Shown: in pieces, positions 41,844 through 52,935 of the stretch
How positions within the stretch are numbered: the stretch's first letter is position 1
Layout of the letters: every line of letters starts with the position of its first letter
Source: Arion vulgaris
Lineage: Eukaryota > Mollusca > Gastropoda > Stylommatophora > Arionidae
Direction of reading: 5' to 3'
NCBI GenBank assembly: GCA_020796225.1
Contig: CM036759.1
Location: 20,223,813-20,287,812, forward strand
Length of the DNA stretch: 64,000 nt
Made by a program: the position numbers and the translations under genes
The notes under the pieces: generated by a model
What the model was told of the DNA's origin: nothing
Seen by the model: only the letters and a program-made list of their open reading frames with translations
Databases searched by the model: none

Positions 41844-42867
41844 CAACCCCTTATAAACTACTATATCTGATATAACCAAGCGAGAGTAAATACACTGTGC
41901 TGCTATAGTACGTTCAATAATTTAGGGAACTATCTTCTGACATTATATCAATAATTTATTGATATATTTCAATGCATTCTTATGTTGTCTTATATTTTCC
42001 ATGACATTACTGTTCTACACAACAAGATGCAACGCTACCATTGTCAAAATTGTGTTCGATTTAAATGAGAGCATATGAGACATTTACATATTCTTTCTTA
42101 ATACAGGATTTATTAGACATTTCACAACACCAAAGCTCAGTTAATGTAATGGGACCAGTAATTATTATACCAGATTATGGTGATAATCATATTACATTTT
42201 CAGTGACAAATTGATGATTTATTTGTATATCAGTATACTTGTTTTACCTAGACATATTATTGTTATCAATGTACTTGTTTTATTTAGTTGTTAAACATAT
42301 TGTTTACAGCAGGAAAAAAGCACATTCACATTATGTCTTGTGATGACTAACTCATTATGAAAACTGCAAAACACAGACTGGAAATTGAGTAACATTAACA
42401 CTGTTGCCGAAAGGGGCAAAAGAGAGAAAAGAGACAGAGTCAGAGAAAGAGTCATGACCCAGATTTCTTTCATAGTAGAAAGTACCCTTTAGGGAACTGT
42501 AGTTTTATTTTCCTCATTAGACATTATTATAGTCCAAATTTGTTAGTGGAATATATTGAGAGAAAACCAAAGTTACAAAATATAACAGCCGTTGTCCGTA
42601 CAGGGGATTAAATTTGCATAGATAAAGTGTATTTTATGGGATAAACGAGGGTGAGATAAATAACTTGGTTATATTTATTATCGTTCCAATAATACTTGTT
42701 GATTTCATTGCAGATTTCAGTATTCATATTTCAACAGTTGGTTTTCAAGATTTTATGATGGAGGATGACTTTGATTTCAACCATTTGACTAAATTCTGAC
42801 AAGTATACAATACAGACAGACTGGGTAGCTTACGTTCTGGGTCACTCCATTTTTCGATTTTTCATTG
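41844..42867. other. unassigned AT-rich interval
   Basis: No gene or repeat recognised. Confidence 0.5.
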
Positions 42868-42875
42868 ATCTAGAA

Positions 42876-43321
42876 CAGTGTTTCTCAAAGTGGGCAGCAC
42901 CACCCCAGTGGGCGCTGAAACGTTCTAGGGGGGCGATAGTGGGTTCAGAAGAATTGAGGGGTGTTCATGCGAATGGGGGTCGGTGACTCCTTAAAAAGAA
43001 AAATAATAAATATTTTTTAATACATTATTTTCGTGATTTTGCGGTCGAATAACCATTACAAATTTGAATTCTGCATTTAAATTCATTTTAAGCCCGTCTT
43101 ACACGATCCATTTTTTCATCAATTTTCCATTTCATGCATATAATCAATTGAAAATTGACCATGTATTAAAAAATATATATCAATTTTCTATTCCAAGAGA
43201 AAATAGAGAATGTATATATGTGGGGATGGGGGCGTTGGCAAACTGTTAAAATGTGGAGGGGCGTTATATAGTTTATGTTGTGAAAAGTGGGCGGTGGGTC
43301 GAAAAAGTTTTGGAATCAATG
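42876..43321. mobile_element. hAT-like MITE, copy 3 (446 bp)
   Basis: Same orientation and interior as 36430-36859 (GGGGGCGATAGTGGGTTCAG, AGCCCGTCTTACACGATCCA, GGGGGCGTTGGCAAACTGTT). Left end CAGTGTTTCTCAAAGTGGGC, right end AAAAGTTTTGGAATCAATG. The 8-bp flanks are ATCTAGAA (42868-42875) and GTCTAGAA (43322-43329). Confidence 0.88.
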
Positions 43322-43536
43322 GTCTAGAAGTGTTTCATCTCATATCGTATGTTCAGTACAAAGTAGTTATATGATAGAAGTTCATGTTGTACTTCTGCTG
43401 TTTTGAAATGAACAGCAACATTGCTATTGAAAATAGATAGAAGCTATAATCGTGTGATTATATTCTAGCAGTTAGAAATATCCTCATGAAACAACAAAGT
43501 ATTTCACTATATATGTAATGGATTTAAACAAAAATT

Positions 43537-43742
43537 CGCCGCCTGCCCAGCATGTTCATAGCGCGTTGGACTACGGGTGACTAGCCCTCTGTGAGTGCGG
43601 GTTCAATTCCGCGGGCTGGCAGAAAAGCCCGAAGTTCCCCAGATTTACGGTGTTCGTGGCACGGAACCCAAGGGTTACGATGTCCATGGCACCGAGCCGA
43701 AGAGCTGACAAGCTCAAGTGCTTCTGGATCGGGAAAAAAATT
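43537..43742 (+). mobile_element. SINE family A, copy 6
   Basis: GCCGCCTGCCCAGCATGTTC head, TAGCGCGTTGGACTACGGGT, GCGGGTTCAATTCCGCGGGC, full body and GCTTCTGGATCGGG with A/T-rich tail. AAATTC at both sides is a weak duplication. Confidence 0.88.
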
Positions 43743-44060
43743 TTTTTTTTAAATTCAAGCATAAGAAAGTCGAATATCATCTGACCTACAACAGTAGATT
43801 AGGGGCAGATAAACGTAAATATCACAAAAATAGCTTTAAAATACGACTCACACAATATAATGTGCTGGAGAGTGATAATTGATGCAGTATTGTTCGTCTG
43901 AGACAATAAAAAGCAAGAAATAGTAGCATAAAAATATTGAACTCTAACTTTAATAAATATAATTAGAAACAGTATCATGACTTTGTAATATTCTTCTTAG
44001 TGAATTAGCGAATGAATTTTTTTTTTAGTAAGGCACTGCCTCTATTAAATTTTTGATTAT
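43743..44060. other. unassigned AT-rich interval
   Basis: Nothing recognised. Confidence 0.5.
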
Positions 44061-44305
44061 TTCTTCTTTACGTTCGTTCTTTACGACCAATTTTAATCAC
44101 TCTTTGTGATAGGTTTGATCTTTGCCAAGAACGTGTATACGTTGCACATTGGTTTGGTAGGCCCCTAAACGCATAGACACGTTTAGGACACATGCATCCG
44201 ATTTCAGCCAAACCTCCTTAGTCGCTTCTTACGACATGCGTGGCAGGTAACAGTGGTTCTATTCTTTACACCCCAAATTTGGGCCCCGGTAACCACTCGG
44301 GCGCC
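44061..44305 (-). mobile_element. SINE family B, copy 5 (inverted)
   Basis: Minus strand: GGCGCCCGAGTGGTTACCGG head, AAAGAATAGAACCACTGTTA, AGAAGCGACTAAGGAGGTTT, GGCTGAAATCGGATGCATGT, ACGTATACACGTTCTTGGCA, ATCACAAAGAGTGATTAAAA and the GAACGAACGT...GAAGAA tail. Closest relative: 62552-62802, so these two form a subfamily. Confidence 0.85.
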
Positions 44306-44309
44306 TTTT

Positions 44310-44790
44310 GATTATTTGTTAAACTTGATTAGGACGTTAGTTTATTTGTTAAACTTGAGTATGGATGGAGCTAGTCGATTTGTTAAACTTGCACATAGAT
44401 GGAGCTAGCCTATTTGTTAAACTTGAGTATGATGTAAGTTTATTTGTTAAACTTGAGTATGACATTAGTTTATCTGTTAAACTTGAGTACGGATGGATCT
44501 AGCCTATTTGTTAAACGAGAGTATGGATGAAGCTCTACTATTTGTTAAATTTGAGTATGGATGAAGCTCTACTATTTGTTAAACTTGAGTATAGATGGTG
44601 CTAGTCTATTTGTTAAACTTTAGTAGGACGTTAGTTTATATGTTAAACTTGAGTACGGATGGTGCTAGCCTATTTGTTAGACTTGAGTATAGATGAAGCT
44701 CTACTATTTGTTAAACTTGAGTATGGACGAAGCTCTACTATTTGTTAGACTTGACTAAGACTTTGACTTGAGTAAAATAAAACAGTTTCG
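44310..44790 (+). repeat. 33-37-bp degenerate tandem array
   Basis: About 13 units around TATTTGTTAAACTTGAGTAT plus a variable GGATGGAGCTAGTC or GACGTTAGTT half. Two alternating half-types suggest a higher-order unit. Confidence 0.88.
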
Positions 44791-45226
44791 AGTAAGAATG
44801 ACTTGAGTAAAGCAAGTTAGACTTGAGTATAACTTTTACTTGAATAAGATGTTGATTTATCAATATATGCAGATTTGTTTCAATATAACGTGCAAAGGTA
44901 CATAATAATTAAGACACAAAACAATACAGATTGGTTGGGTTGTTTCCCATTGGGAAGAACAAACTTATGTATCGTTCTGTCTCGTTCTCTCACCTCGAAA
45001 TTATCGATCTCTCTACACGAACGATGAGGCTATTACCGTACAGTGATGGGGGAGCCTTGCGCCTGTCAATGACATGAGAGCTATGCAGGCAGGTTTACCC
45101 AGGCCGGACAGGTGAAAGTAGAGAGGTCAGACTCAGTGGCATAGCCTGATAATGCGAGATAGGTGTGTTGCTACTTAAAATGAATATGTGCCCATCTTAT
45201 TTAACCTCTTTTCACTTTGCATTGAA
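44791..45226. other. unassigned interval
   Basis: Decaying ACTTGAGTA motifs continue to about 44850; then nothing recognised. Confidence 0.5.
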
Positions 45227-45366
45227 AAGCCAACTATATTCAATTACGCACCGCCGATAGTTATTGAACTATATTCAATTACGCACCGATAGTTATTGAA
45301 CTATATTCATACGCACCGCATAGTTATTGAACTATATTCAATACGCACCGACGATAGTTATTGAAC
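45227..45366 (+). repeat. 35-bp tandem repeat, four units
   Basis: Unit CTATATTCAATTACGCACCG-CCGATAGTTATTGAA; later units have lost one to four bases each. Confidence 0.92.
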
Positions 45367-45523
45367 AATATGTTTTTTAAATAGTATATATTTCCTCTTA
45401 CATGTTTCACTTGAAGATCATGTCCATTCTTCTTTCCTTTTGCGGAAACTTCTCTGTGATGGCATCGTAAAATATATTCTTCATTCTAACCTTGCACAAA
45501 ATTTCATATTCAATAGACAAAAG

Positions 45524-45786
45524 ACTCACCCGTGTGTTGTCGGATCTCTCATGGGGAGCAAAGAATAGTAAAGTGCGATCTACAAGGCACGTCGTAAGAT
45601 TCCACTGAGGTAGGAGCCTAAGGAAGTTACCATAGTAAATAGAAAGCGTTGCAGAAATCGGATGTGCGTTGCCTACTTGTGGGCGCTTAACTGACACAAC
45701 GTACAATCGCTCTTAGGCTCAATCACATACAATCATTAAGAGTGGTTTAACCAGAGGTCGTTATGGAGCGTTTGAAAAAGAAGACT
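45524..45786 (+). mobile_element. SINE family B, copy 6
   Basis: ACTCACCCGTGTGTTGTCGG head, CAAAGAATAGTAAAGTGCGA, GGCACGTCGTAAGATTCCAC, GCGTTGCAGAAATCGGATGT, CAACGTACAATCGCTCTTAG and AAAGAAG tail. A minus-strand 99-codon frame overlaps but is a shadow. Confidence 0.82.
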
Positions 45787-46170
45787 AAAGACTAAGATTG
45801 GAGAGTCTATATTGACCGTGTGTAGTTCTGCAGCAAACGTGGATTCGCTTTAATGCTGAAAACGACCTTTCAACAGAGTGGTTGCTGGAATAGTCACGAT
45901 CAATTCTGCCAGTTTGAACACTTCTTTAAAACCTGAACTGAGATAATTTTCAACTAAAAACTGCAGTGAGTCATGAACTGACTTACTGTAGAACTCCTCC
46001 GAACAATAGAGTACAACAAATTCATTTTTCAATCGTAAATAGTCGAACATTCCAACATAAACGTCTTTTAAACACCACGTACTTTTATTGTTAGTGCTGG
46101 TTTTCTCACGCACGCTTTCTCTATGTAAAACCACAACCAGTCCACCAATCTCCTCCCTCACTAGCTTCAC
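45786..46170 (-). pseudogene. hAT transposase C-terminal fragment
   Basis: A 106-codon minus-strand frame reads EKTSTNNKSTWCLKDVYVGM, DSLQFLVENYLSSGFKEVFK and LAELIVTIPATTLLKGRFQH. After a shift it continues RSFSALKRI and GQYRLSNLSL. LAEL-xxxIPATTxxxERSFSALKRI is the hallmark of the hAT C-terminal dimerisation domain. It differs from the transposases at 57955 and 54860, so it is a third hAT lineage. Ends and catalytic core are missing. Confidence 0.75.
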
Positions 46171-46599
46171 ACAACGTCATAGTTCGCGTTAGAATCGAGA
46201 GACAGACACGTCTAGGGCGGAAACAACCGAGCGATGCTCGGCGAAAAGTGGCCGTAACTCCTAATTACCAACATACTGGTATTGCGTGTCCATATAGAGA
46301 ATTACTTGCAGTTTCTCAGTGACATCAATTCAATAATAGACACCTACTTATAGCTACCCCAGAAATATTTTCTAGTAAATATTGTTGTGAATACTCAACA
46401 GAATAATTTTTCTTCTGGCCTGACATAGGTGTGCGGCGAACTCCTATCACTCATAGAGACTACCTCCCTGGTTAGACTGAATGCGACCTCCTGGTCCTCC
46501 AGGTTGATGGTTGTGCGGTGGGCTAACTACCCATCCATTAAAAAAAAGAATAGTTATAGAAACCGAAAACAAATTGTTTAAAACTAATTCGATTCTCGG
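46171..46599. other. unassigned interval
   Basis: Contains a perfect small hairpin CCGAGC-GAT-GCTCGG at 46227-46241. A segment near 46465-46530 (ACCTCCTGGTCCTCCAGGTT) looks repeat-like but has no partner here. Confidence 0.45.
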
Positions 46600-46870
46600 A
46601 AGAACTAGGTTAGAAAGTGGCGATGAGTCGGGCATACCCTACGAAATACACAGTCGAATATTTGATAAGCATTTGAGTGGAACTCGCAAGGAAAACTGAT
46701 AATGGGAAGTCCTAAACATACCTGGAAACGAATGATTCTTGGGGAATTGAAGGATGCGCGACTATCCTGTGAGACCATAAAGAAAACAGACAGAGACCTG
46801 GAAAAGTTGCAAACAATTGTTGAGGCCCTATGCTCCACGAGGAGCGTAGATAAATAAGTCAAGTTAGTCA
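46600..46870 (+). mobile_element. LINE 3' end with AAGT-like tail
   Basis: Shifted frames read HSRIFDKHLSGTRKEN, PKHTWKRMILGELKDARLSC, ETIKKTDRDLEKLQTIVEAL and CSTRSVDK before the stop, followed by AAGTCAAGTTAGTCAAG. Matches the end of 29406-30225 (RLSLETQKATDLEKWRTTSV). Only the last about 80 codons remain. Confidence 0.7.
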
Positions 46871-48169
46871 AGTCTATAGATGGGTAAAACATTTTTATTA
46901 AGCACATTTTCGCGCAGTTATATCTATACAAACGAACAAATTGTAGCTTTTGTTAGATTTATTAGCCGGCATTAGGATATTGTTTTAAAAAGAACAAGGC
47001 AAAACTCAATGTAAATGTGACACCACAATAAATAATATTTCAATCGAACGAAAGGAAGAACTGAAGTAAAGCATTGTGTTCTTTACGCTGATCCGGTGTC
47101 TAGTTTTATTATACCACGTCCTATATAATATTGTGACAATGTTTACTTTTCTGGGTGTATGATTATCTCCCTTACAAATTATTTCTCGGTGTTTGAAGTT
47201 ATATATAGTATAGCGCAATCTCGTCTCTTTTCTTTTTCTGAATTACATTTGAATGCGTTACATGCTGTTTCGAAAAACTATCTGTCTGATGTGTAAGTAT
47301 ATTTGTGTCTGTGCTTTTATTATGTATAAACAGAAGAAAAAACAAGCTTCTTGTGTATATTTATTTTGGTATAATGAAAGTTTTGATCTTTAAATCTTAT
47401 ACCAAATATGTGACAGGTTTGTGTTGATATGTTTCCCGTTTCTGAGTTAAATCTTATTTTTCATGTTTGTTGGCCTACACGCTCTGATATAACCAATAAA
47501 AGGTTCACCTTAGGTTGAAAAAGGCGTGCCTTGGCTTAAAGAGGATTTAATCCCCTACCAAACAAACAAACAATTAATATTTCTTTATATTATGTTGAAC
47601 ACATTTATTTCTGTGAAAGGATGTGCATTGAAAATGTATGCAAAATATTTTGATTTTGTTGATTTGTACCAATTGAAACAAAAAATGTTTCCATCTTGCC
47701 GATTTCCATTATGCATTGATTTTCTATGTTTAATTTTGACCCACTATATGTACTACATGATGTGAACTTTTTAAAGATGTTCTGTATTGCAGACTAATTT
47801 CAAGTAAAACTAAAACCAACATAATATCATTCGCCTAAGCAACATGCATTTTGTTTCCCAGTTCAGACATATAAAATTGCACACAAAGTATACAATTAAA
47901 TTATGCAATGACAGAATCATAGGTAAAGCAAGGGGGGAAAAAACTAACAAAAATGTGCACAGATCGGCCAATATACTTTTGTTCTTATTGAGAATGAGAT
48001 ATGAAAGTTTTAATCTTACTGATTTTATCAACGATATAAACGGGACACCCATCTATATTCAACGGGAATGAAAGGACAACTAGATGGACAGAAAACTTCT
48101 AAGAACTGCTTTCTCTACCTATTATTTTTATCTCTGGAGAAATTTATTTACAATCGGCACTAAACTGCC
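46871..48169. other. unassigned AT-rich interval
   Basis: Open frames here (for example 47844-48071) lack domains and I do not support them as genes. Confidence 0.45.
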
Positions 48170-48316
48170 TTTATATAGCCTACTGCTTTTGTATATAGCT
48201 TTTGTATACTGTCTTTGTATACTGCCTTTGTATACTGCCTTTGTATACTGCTTTTGTATACTGCCTTTGTATACTGCCTTTGTATACTGCTTTTGTATAC
48301 TGCCTTTGTATACTTT
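48170..48316 (+). repeat. 13-bp minisatellite, array 1
   Basis: Units TTTGTATACTGCC / TTTGTATACTGCT, about 11 copies, with a palindromic GTATAC core. The same unit forms 50803-50990. Confidence 0.93.
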
Positions 48317-48680
48317 CAGGGGCGGCTCGTCATTAACGGCCAGTGGGGCCAGGCCCCACAAAAATATTGAGTAACCTGTACTTATTATTTTAAACATTAT
48401 TTGTTCATAATTATTACTTTCAACGAGATACTGATTAGCTTTGAAAGTTGGTATATAACGCTAAAATATCATTAACAGTCTGAAATTTGAAATTCATAAT
48501 CTTTTACCCCTAATTAGTATACGCCCGTGGTCATTAGGGGCCAGTTAGAACCGGTCCTACCAAACCAAAAAGAATTAACGTGTACTTATTATTTTAGAAA
48601 TTATGTTTTCGTAATTATTACTTTTAACTTGACACTGATTAGCTTTGAAAGTTGAATATATAACACTAAAATATAAATAA
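48317..48680 (+). repeat. two direct copies of a hAT-end-like sequence
   Basis: CAGGGGCGGCTCGTCATTAA-CGGCCAGTGGGGCC opens the first copy; a related CGCCCGTGGTCATTAGGGGC-CAGT opens the second near 48522. Both then share TGTACTTATTATTTTA, AATTATTACTTT, CTGATTAGCTTTGAAAGTTG and ATATAACxCTAAAATAT. CAGGGGCGGCTCGT is typical of some hAT ends. No far end is seen. Confidence 0.55.
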
Positions 48681-49334
48681 TATATCAGAATAATATAACA
48701 ATCCTGTTGTTTATATGATATCTCTTATTAAAAAACATGATATATACCGAAGCTTCATTTAGCCTCTAATACTTCAAGCATTGTGTCGTGCACTATTTCT
48801 GGGGTTAGTTTACAAGTTCCTACATAAAATGTAACATTGCGACCTCTGACCTTTGATCGCTATTGCAATGATAATTGCCAAAACAATGTCATTTTCATTC
48901 AGCGGAAGATATATTCATTCTTACGCAGCCAAACTACTTCCCAGATAAACAGGTACTCTAGCTCAAATAGTCCGTTGAATTTTCGATTCAATCCCCAATT
49001 TTATATAAAAATAGTATAAAATTATAGAAAATAATAGTACTAAATAACAAAACTTCTTATAATAAGAATAGTTTTAGGGAATTGTCCATTGCATTAATAC
49101 ATCTTGTCTACAGCAATAACTGCAACTACATTCGTGACCTTTGAGCTTGGTTCCCCTGTATGTCCGCTATTCGTAAACTCTGACCTGTCGACTGACGTCA
49201 CTTTATCTAGTTTAGCTAGTTAAATATTTAATTGCCCTTGTATATAGATTTATATTATTTAATAGCCAACTCTCTTTAATATCAAGCTGTTGCAGAACGG
49301 AAGCGTTTTGTTTTTCCTACAAGGGGTAATGAGG
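48681..49334. other. unassigned AT-rich interval
   Basis: Nothing recognised. Confidence 0.5.
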
Positions 49335-49520
49335 TCTTCTTTTCTTTTTTCGAACGTTCTTCCCGGCCAATTTTATAATTCTTTTTGTGATATATAATTG
49401 GTCCTTTGACAAGAACGAAGTGATCTACGTTGGGTCGATTATGCGCCCATGGTGACTAGGCCCGCCCATCCGGTTTCAGCCAGCTTTCGATTTACTAGGG
49501 TGAGCTTTCCTTAGGGGTAA
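49335..49520 (-). mobile_element. SINE family B, copy 7 (inverted, partial)
   Basis: Minus strand: GAAACCGGATGGGCGGGCCT, ATGGGCGCATAATCGACCCA, ACGTAGATCACTTCGTTCTT, ATCACAAAAAGAATTATAAA, GGCCGGGAAGAACGTTCGAA, with AAAAAGAAAAGAAGA tail. The head half is lost or too diverged. Confidence 0.65.
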
Positions 49521-50355
49521 TGGGGTCTAAGACGCGTAGGGACAACGTCGCACCAGGAATAGTGAGCTGGCACTAACCAAGATATTACCCCACCTCCACG
49601 TGGTGACTCTGGAAACAGACACCGGTTCCTGTCTGTCTAAGCGGGTAGGGATCGAGGGAGAGTTATTCTGGTATAAGTAGTGATGCATTCGCAGTTACAT
49701 TGGATGAGATCCGCTTGCAACACAGACGAGCAGAATTTCAAGTGACTATTAATGCACATCTCTCCCGACCGATGGGAAAAGCTGAACAAATAAAAATAAA
49801 GGGATGAAGGGTGCATTCAGAGAAGAGACTGGGCCCATATCGGGCGAAACTCGGAGCCACGAGGTGGGAGCTCGAATTGAGTTGAGTGTCATGAGAGTCT
49901 CGAGGCATAGTAAATGGGAGCACTGTAAGAAAACAGATAAACACGGTTAGCAGGCACCAAAGTAGAGCGAACACGATACGCAGGGGAGTCCACTGGTGGG
50001 GTCAGATACATGGTGCTGATGATAGAGCGTCCAAAAGGCGTGGCAGACGTAGGGGTGAGCGGACGCCCCAATTGTGCAGAAAAACTGGAAAGCCTAGTAA
50101 AGGCTTGAATTCAGTGCAAAAGTCCCTACCGAATGGTGATAAACTGTGCACTGTACACAGTGAGATAGAAATGGGTAACGTATCGCCCAGTAGAACAATG
50201 TGAGTACAAGTGACGGGAAAAAGGGACGGGCCCAGTCGGTGGACGAGGGCACAAGCAAAAATGGGCGAATGGGCACCAAAAAGAAACGCGTGGTGGCGAG
50301 CCTCGAAGATGGGGCCTCCATCCAGAGAGCAATAACCGCGTTTTCCCTCGCAGAT

Positions 50356-50430
50356 AACTACTACTGCCTTGTAGTTGATTGGGGACAATCAAAGTCTAGT
50401 GGAGCAAACCGTGCACAAAACTGGACGATA
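50356..50430 (+). other. candidate structured-RNA module 1 (copy 2)
   Basis: ACTAC-TGCCTT-GTAGT (50360-50375; A-U where copy 1 has G-U) and TTGATTG-GGGA-CAATCAA (50375-50392). Confidence 0.45.
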
Positions 50431-50531
50431 GGCAAACCAAGCAGTCCAAAAAAAGACTGGTAAACTGGGCAGATAACGCTTAACAGCCCGGGAGGGAAGG
50501 TTGTTAAAGAGTAGCTACCCTAAAGAAAATA

Positions 50532-50615
50532 GCAACCTGCTGCCTTGCAGGTCGACTGGGGACAGCCCGAGGCGACGGAGAGCGAACCCAGTAAACGCTG
50601 GCTAAAACCGGACAG
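50532..50615 (+). other. candidate structured-RNA module 2 (copy 2)
   Basis: ACCTGC-TGCCTT-GCAGGT (50535-50552), a short CTG-GGGA-CAG (50556-50565), then GCGACGGAGAGCGAACCCAG and TAAACGCTGG. Same as 6878-6965 with small changes. Confidence 0.45.
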
Positions 50616-50802
50616 ATCGCCGAAGGATAAGCACCAGAGCTCCAAATGGCGCTAAAGATGTGACGAAATACACCGATGCTAAGGCTGCATGAATCAGATT
50701 TCCACAAGAAAGCAGAATTTATGGGGAAATCTGGTACATCAGTCTAAGCGGTGATCGCGTGAGAGAGAGAGAGAGAGAGAGTGAGAAAGGGGCCGCCACT
50801 GC

Positions 50803-50990
50803 TGTCTTTGTATACTGCCTTTGTATACTGCCTTTGTACACTGCCTTTGTATACTGTCTTTGTATACTGTCTTTGTATACTGTCTTTGTATACTGTCTTT
50901 GTATACTGTCTTTGTATACTGTCTTTGTATACTGTCTTTGTATACTGTCTTTGTATACTGTCTTTGTATACTGTCTTTGTATACTGCCTT
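50803..50990 (+). repeat. 13-bp minisatellite, array 2
   Basis: About 14 units TTTGTATACTGTC, with TTTGTATACTGCC at both edges. Since 13 is not a multiple of three, every frame is open and codes the same 13-residue repeat, giving three overlapping artefactual ORFs. Confidence 0.95.
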
Positions 50991-51497
50991 ACCTTCATCT
51001 TCACAAATATCGGGTCAATTTACCGGCTCAGAAGGTGGAAGAGGTTAATCCGCAATCCAAGAGGAAATACAACGAGAAAATTAACATCATCAAAGCAGAA
51101 GTCATGAAAATAAGTATATCAACAAACAAAATCAATACACATATGAACAATGCAAAAATCAATCAAATCCCAATCTTCAGATAACTACATTTTAGCAGAA
51201 GAGGGAAAAATTAACTGAGAAATTAAGACTAGTTGTCAAACATGACAATGCAGTGACCTACCAAATGTCACCCCTGCTAGACAACCCTAACATAAACATG
51301 CTGTTGAATCAACAACTGATGGACTGTAGTTTTTGAAAATGAAATCTCTGTTATTAATATTAAACATAGTCACTAACTAAAACCAATAAAAGAAAAATCA
51401 CATTATGTGAAATGAGTTGTCAATGTGTTGAGAAAGCGATCAATGTTTCAAGATGGGATAGAGTAAGGATCGAGAACACTAGAAATATGAATGGAGT
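50991..51497. other. unassigned interval
   Basis: Lysine-rich open stretches (51040-51180) might be old LINE ORF1 sequence, but no landmark confirms this. Confidence 0.4.
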
Positions 51498-52005
51498 TAC
51501 ATACTTGTATCCATGCATGTTTTCTCAGTGATTCAGTGAGTATGCTCAGGAAATTTAAAAACAGATTTGGCTCAGAAACAATGGTTGGAGTCGCTGAAGA
51601 AGTGTAGGCTGACAAAAAAAAACAGTTTTATTTTTTGGGCCAGAGCATGCACGTGTAAAGGAAAGTGAGTGCGTAGATTCACTTACAGGTATGGTTGCTG
51701 TGAAGAAAAAAACAACCTGGCAACAAAGGATGAGGCTGACATTCTGAATTCAATAAAGGAAATAAGACCTGTAAATGATTTAAATAATGGAGGTGAACCT
51801 ACAACGCTAACCAGATTGCAAGAATGTCGATTCAAATGAGGAGTATCTAGACAAGAGCACTATAGTGGAAGTCAAAGACGAATAGTAAATCAACGTATAA
51901 CTGTTGTCGTTTATTGCCACACGATGAGATACATACTGAGAAGGAGATCGGAGATGTTATCTAATTGGTTCCATGTGCAGTGATGATGATCTGACGACTA
52001 AATTA
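51498..52005 (+). mobile_element. RNase H LINE 3' end, diverged copy
   Basis: Nucleotide landmarks of 39940-40444 recur in order: TATCCATGCATGTTTTCTCA, AGAGCATGCACGTGTAA, GAGGCTGACATTCTGAATTC, ACCAGATTGCAAGAA, CGTTTATTGCCACACGATGA, GTGCAGTGATGATGATCTGA with the CGACTAAA tail. Frames are heavily broken. An older copy than 39895-40444. Confidence 0.8.
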
Positions 52006-52419
52006 AATTTATCTTTGAAGCGTTACAGGAAAAGTGCATTACAAATGCATGTTGATTTCCGTGCATGTCTAGTTCTCTCGTTGTGCATTGATAGATAAAT
52101 GAAATCTGTTTGGATATATGAATTTTCATAAATATTGAAAATGTTATTAAATTTTGAGTGTGTGTGTGTGTGAGTATATTATCGATATTTGCTTTGTTAT
52201 TTCCAGAAGGTCAATGCACACACACAATTACATTTATTGCAAGTAATCACGACCATGCTATTTTTAGAATTGTAATTATTTTTACACGTGGACACAAATA
52301 AACACGTGTTAAAATAATCAATGTCAGGGTCACTCAATCTATACCTTTTAATTGAACCATATCAGCTTCAATGGTCTTGGCAATATGATAAACCATATAG
52401 TAGCTTTAATAATAGTCTT
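52006..52419. other. unassigned AT-rich interval
   Basis: Short TG run at about 52157-52172; nothing else recognised. Confidence 0.5.
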
Positions 52420-52935
52420 CTATCACAAGCGATGATGACAACAGTCTCAGAAGGCTGTTGCACCTCTCTAGTGTGTGTGAAGATGACTACTAGAGTTCAA
52501 TTCTAGAACACAATTCCCTAGCAACAGATGGGACATACATGATCAAGGTTAGACATGTGAGTGGTGTGGGTTCTATCTTTATACGCAGTTAGCTTTTTCT
52601 GCTGTTCAGCAGTACGACGATTAGCAGATTTGGAGTTCCTCTTGAGTTGTTGCAGCGACACATTTGTCGATCTTGCGCAAGAGATTCCCAGCACGTGGTA
52701 TCTATATTGAAGCATTATAGAGAAACTTTAAAAATGTATGTAAAACTTTTTTTTCTATCCTTTATCTGATCGTTTGCCTCCTTAAAACTCGCTATCCATA
52801 CATTGTTACATTGCAGCAGGGTGTTGATGCTTGGAATATTGGCTCTTATTACGTTTACGGTATCGGGGATTTTGTCCTGCCATTTGTTTTTGAATAGTCT
52901 TTGTAGACAAATTGTGTGGAAATGATTTAGTTTTC
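52420..52935 (-). mobile_element. C2H2-tailed LINE 3' end (inverted), second locus
   Basis: The minus strand reads LNHFHTICLQRLFKNKWQDK, IPDTVNVIRANIPSINTLLQ, then, after loss of sequence, LQYRYHVLGISCARSTNVSL, AEQQKKLTAYKDRTHTTHMS and NLDHVCPICC before a stop. The finger region beyond its first two cysteines is degraded. The tail ATCATCGCTTGTGATAGAA lies at the left end. Matches 18870-19440. Confidence 0.8.

Larger units (their letters stand above)
49740..50785 (+). mobile_element. GC-rich dispersed element of unknown class, copy 2
   Basis: Parallels 6120-7110: degenerate tandem units (GGGCCCATATCGGGCGAAAC at about 49828, AAATGGGAGCACTGTAAG, GCAGGCACCAAAGTAGAGCG), the joint GTGCAGAAAAACTGGAAAGC (50075), an extra roughly 200 bp, the two hairpin modules (50356-50430, 50532-50615), CGCCGAAGGATAAGCACC, and GATCGCGTGAGAGAGA with a GA run to 50780. 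No coding domain. The repeated order shows that the element is real and that the GA run is its 3' end. Confidence 0.6.

Noticed and set aside
47844..48071. 75-codon frame, fairly even composition
   Set aside because: An overlapping frame of similar length lies on the other strand, there is no domain, and no neighbour supports it.
50759..51184. overlapping ORFs of 75-141 codons in all frames
   Set aside because: They are the 13-bp minisatellite read in three frames plus random extension.
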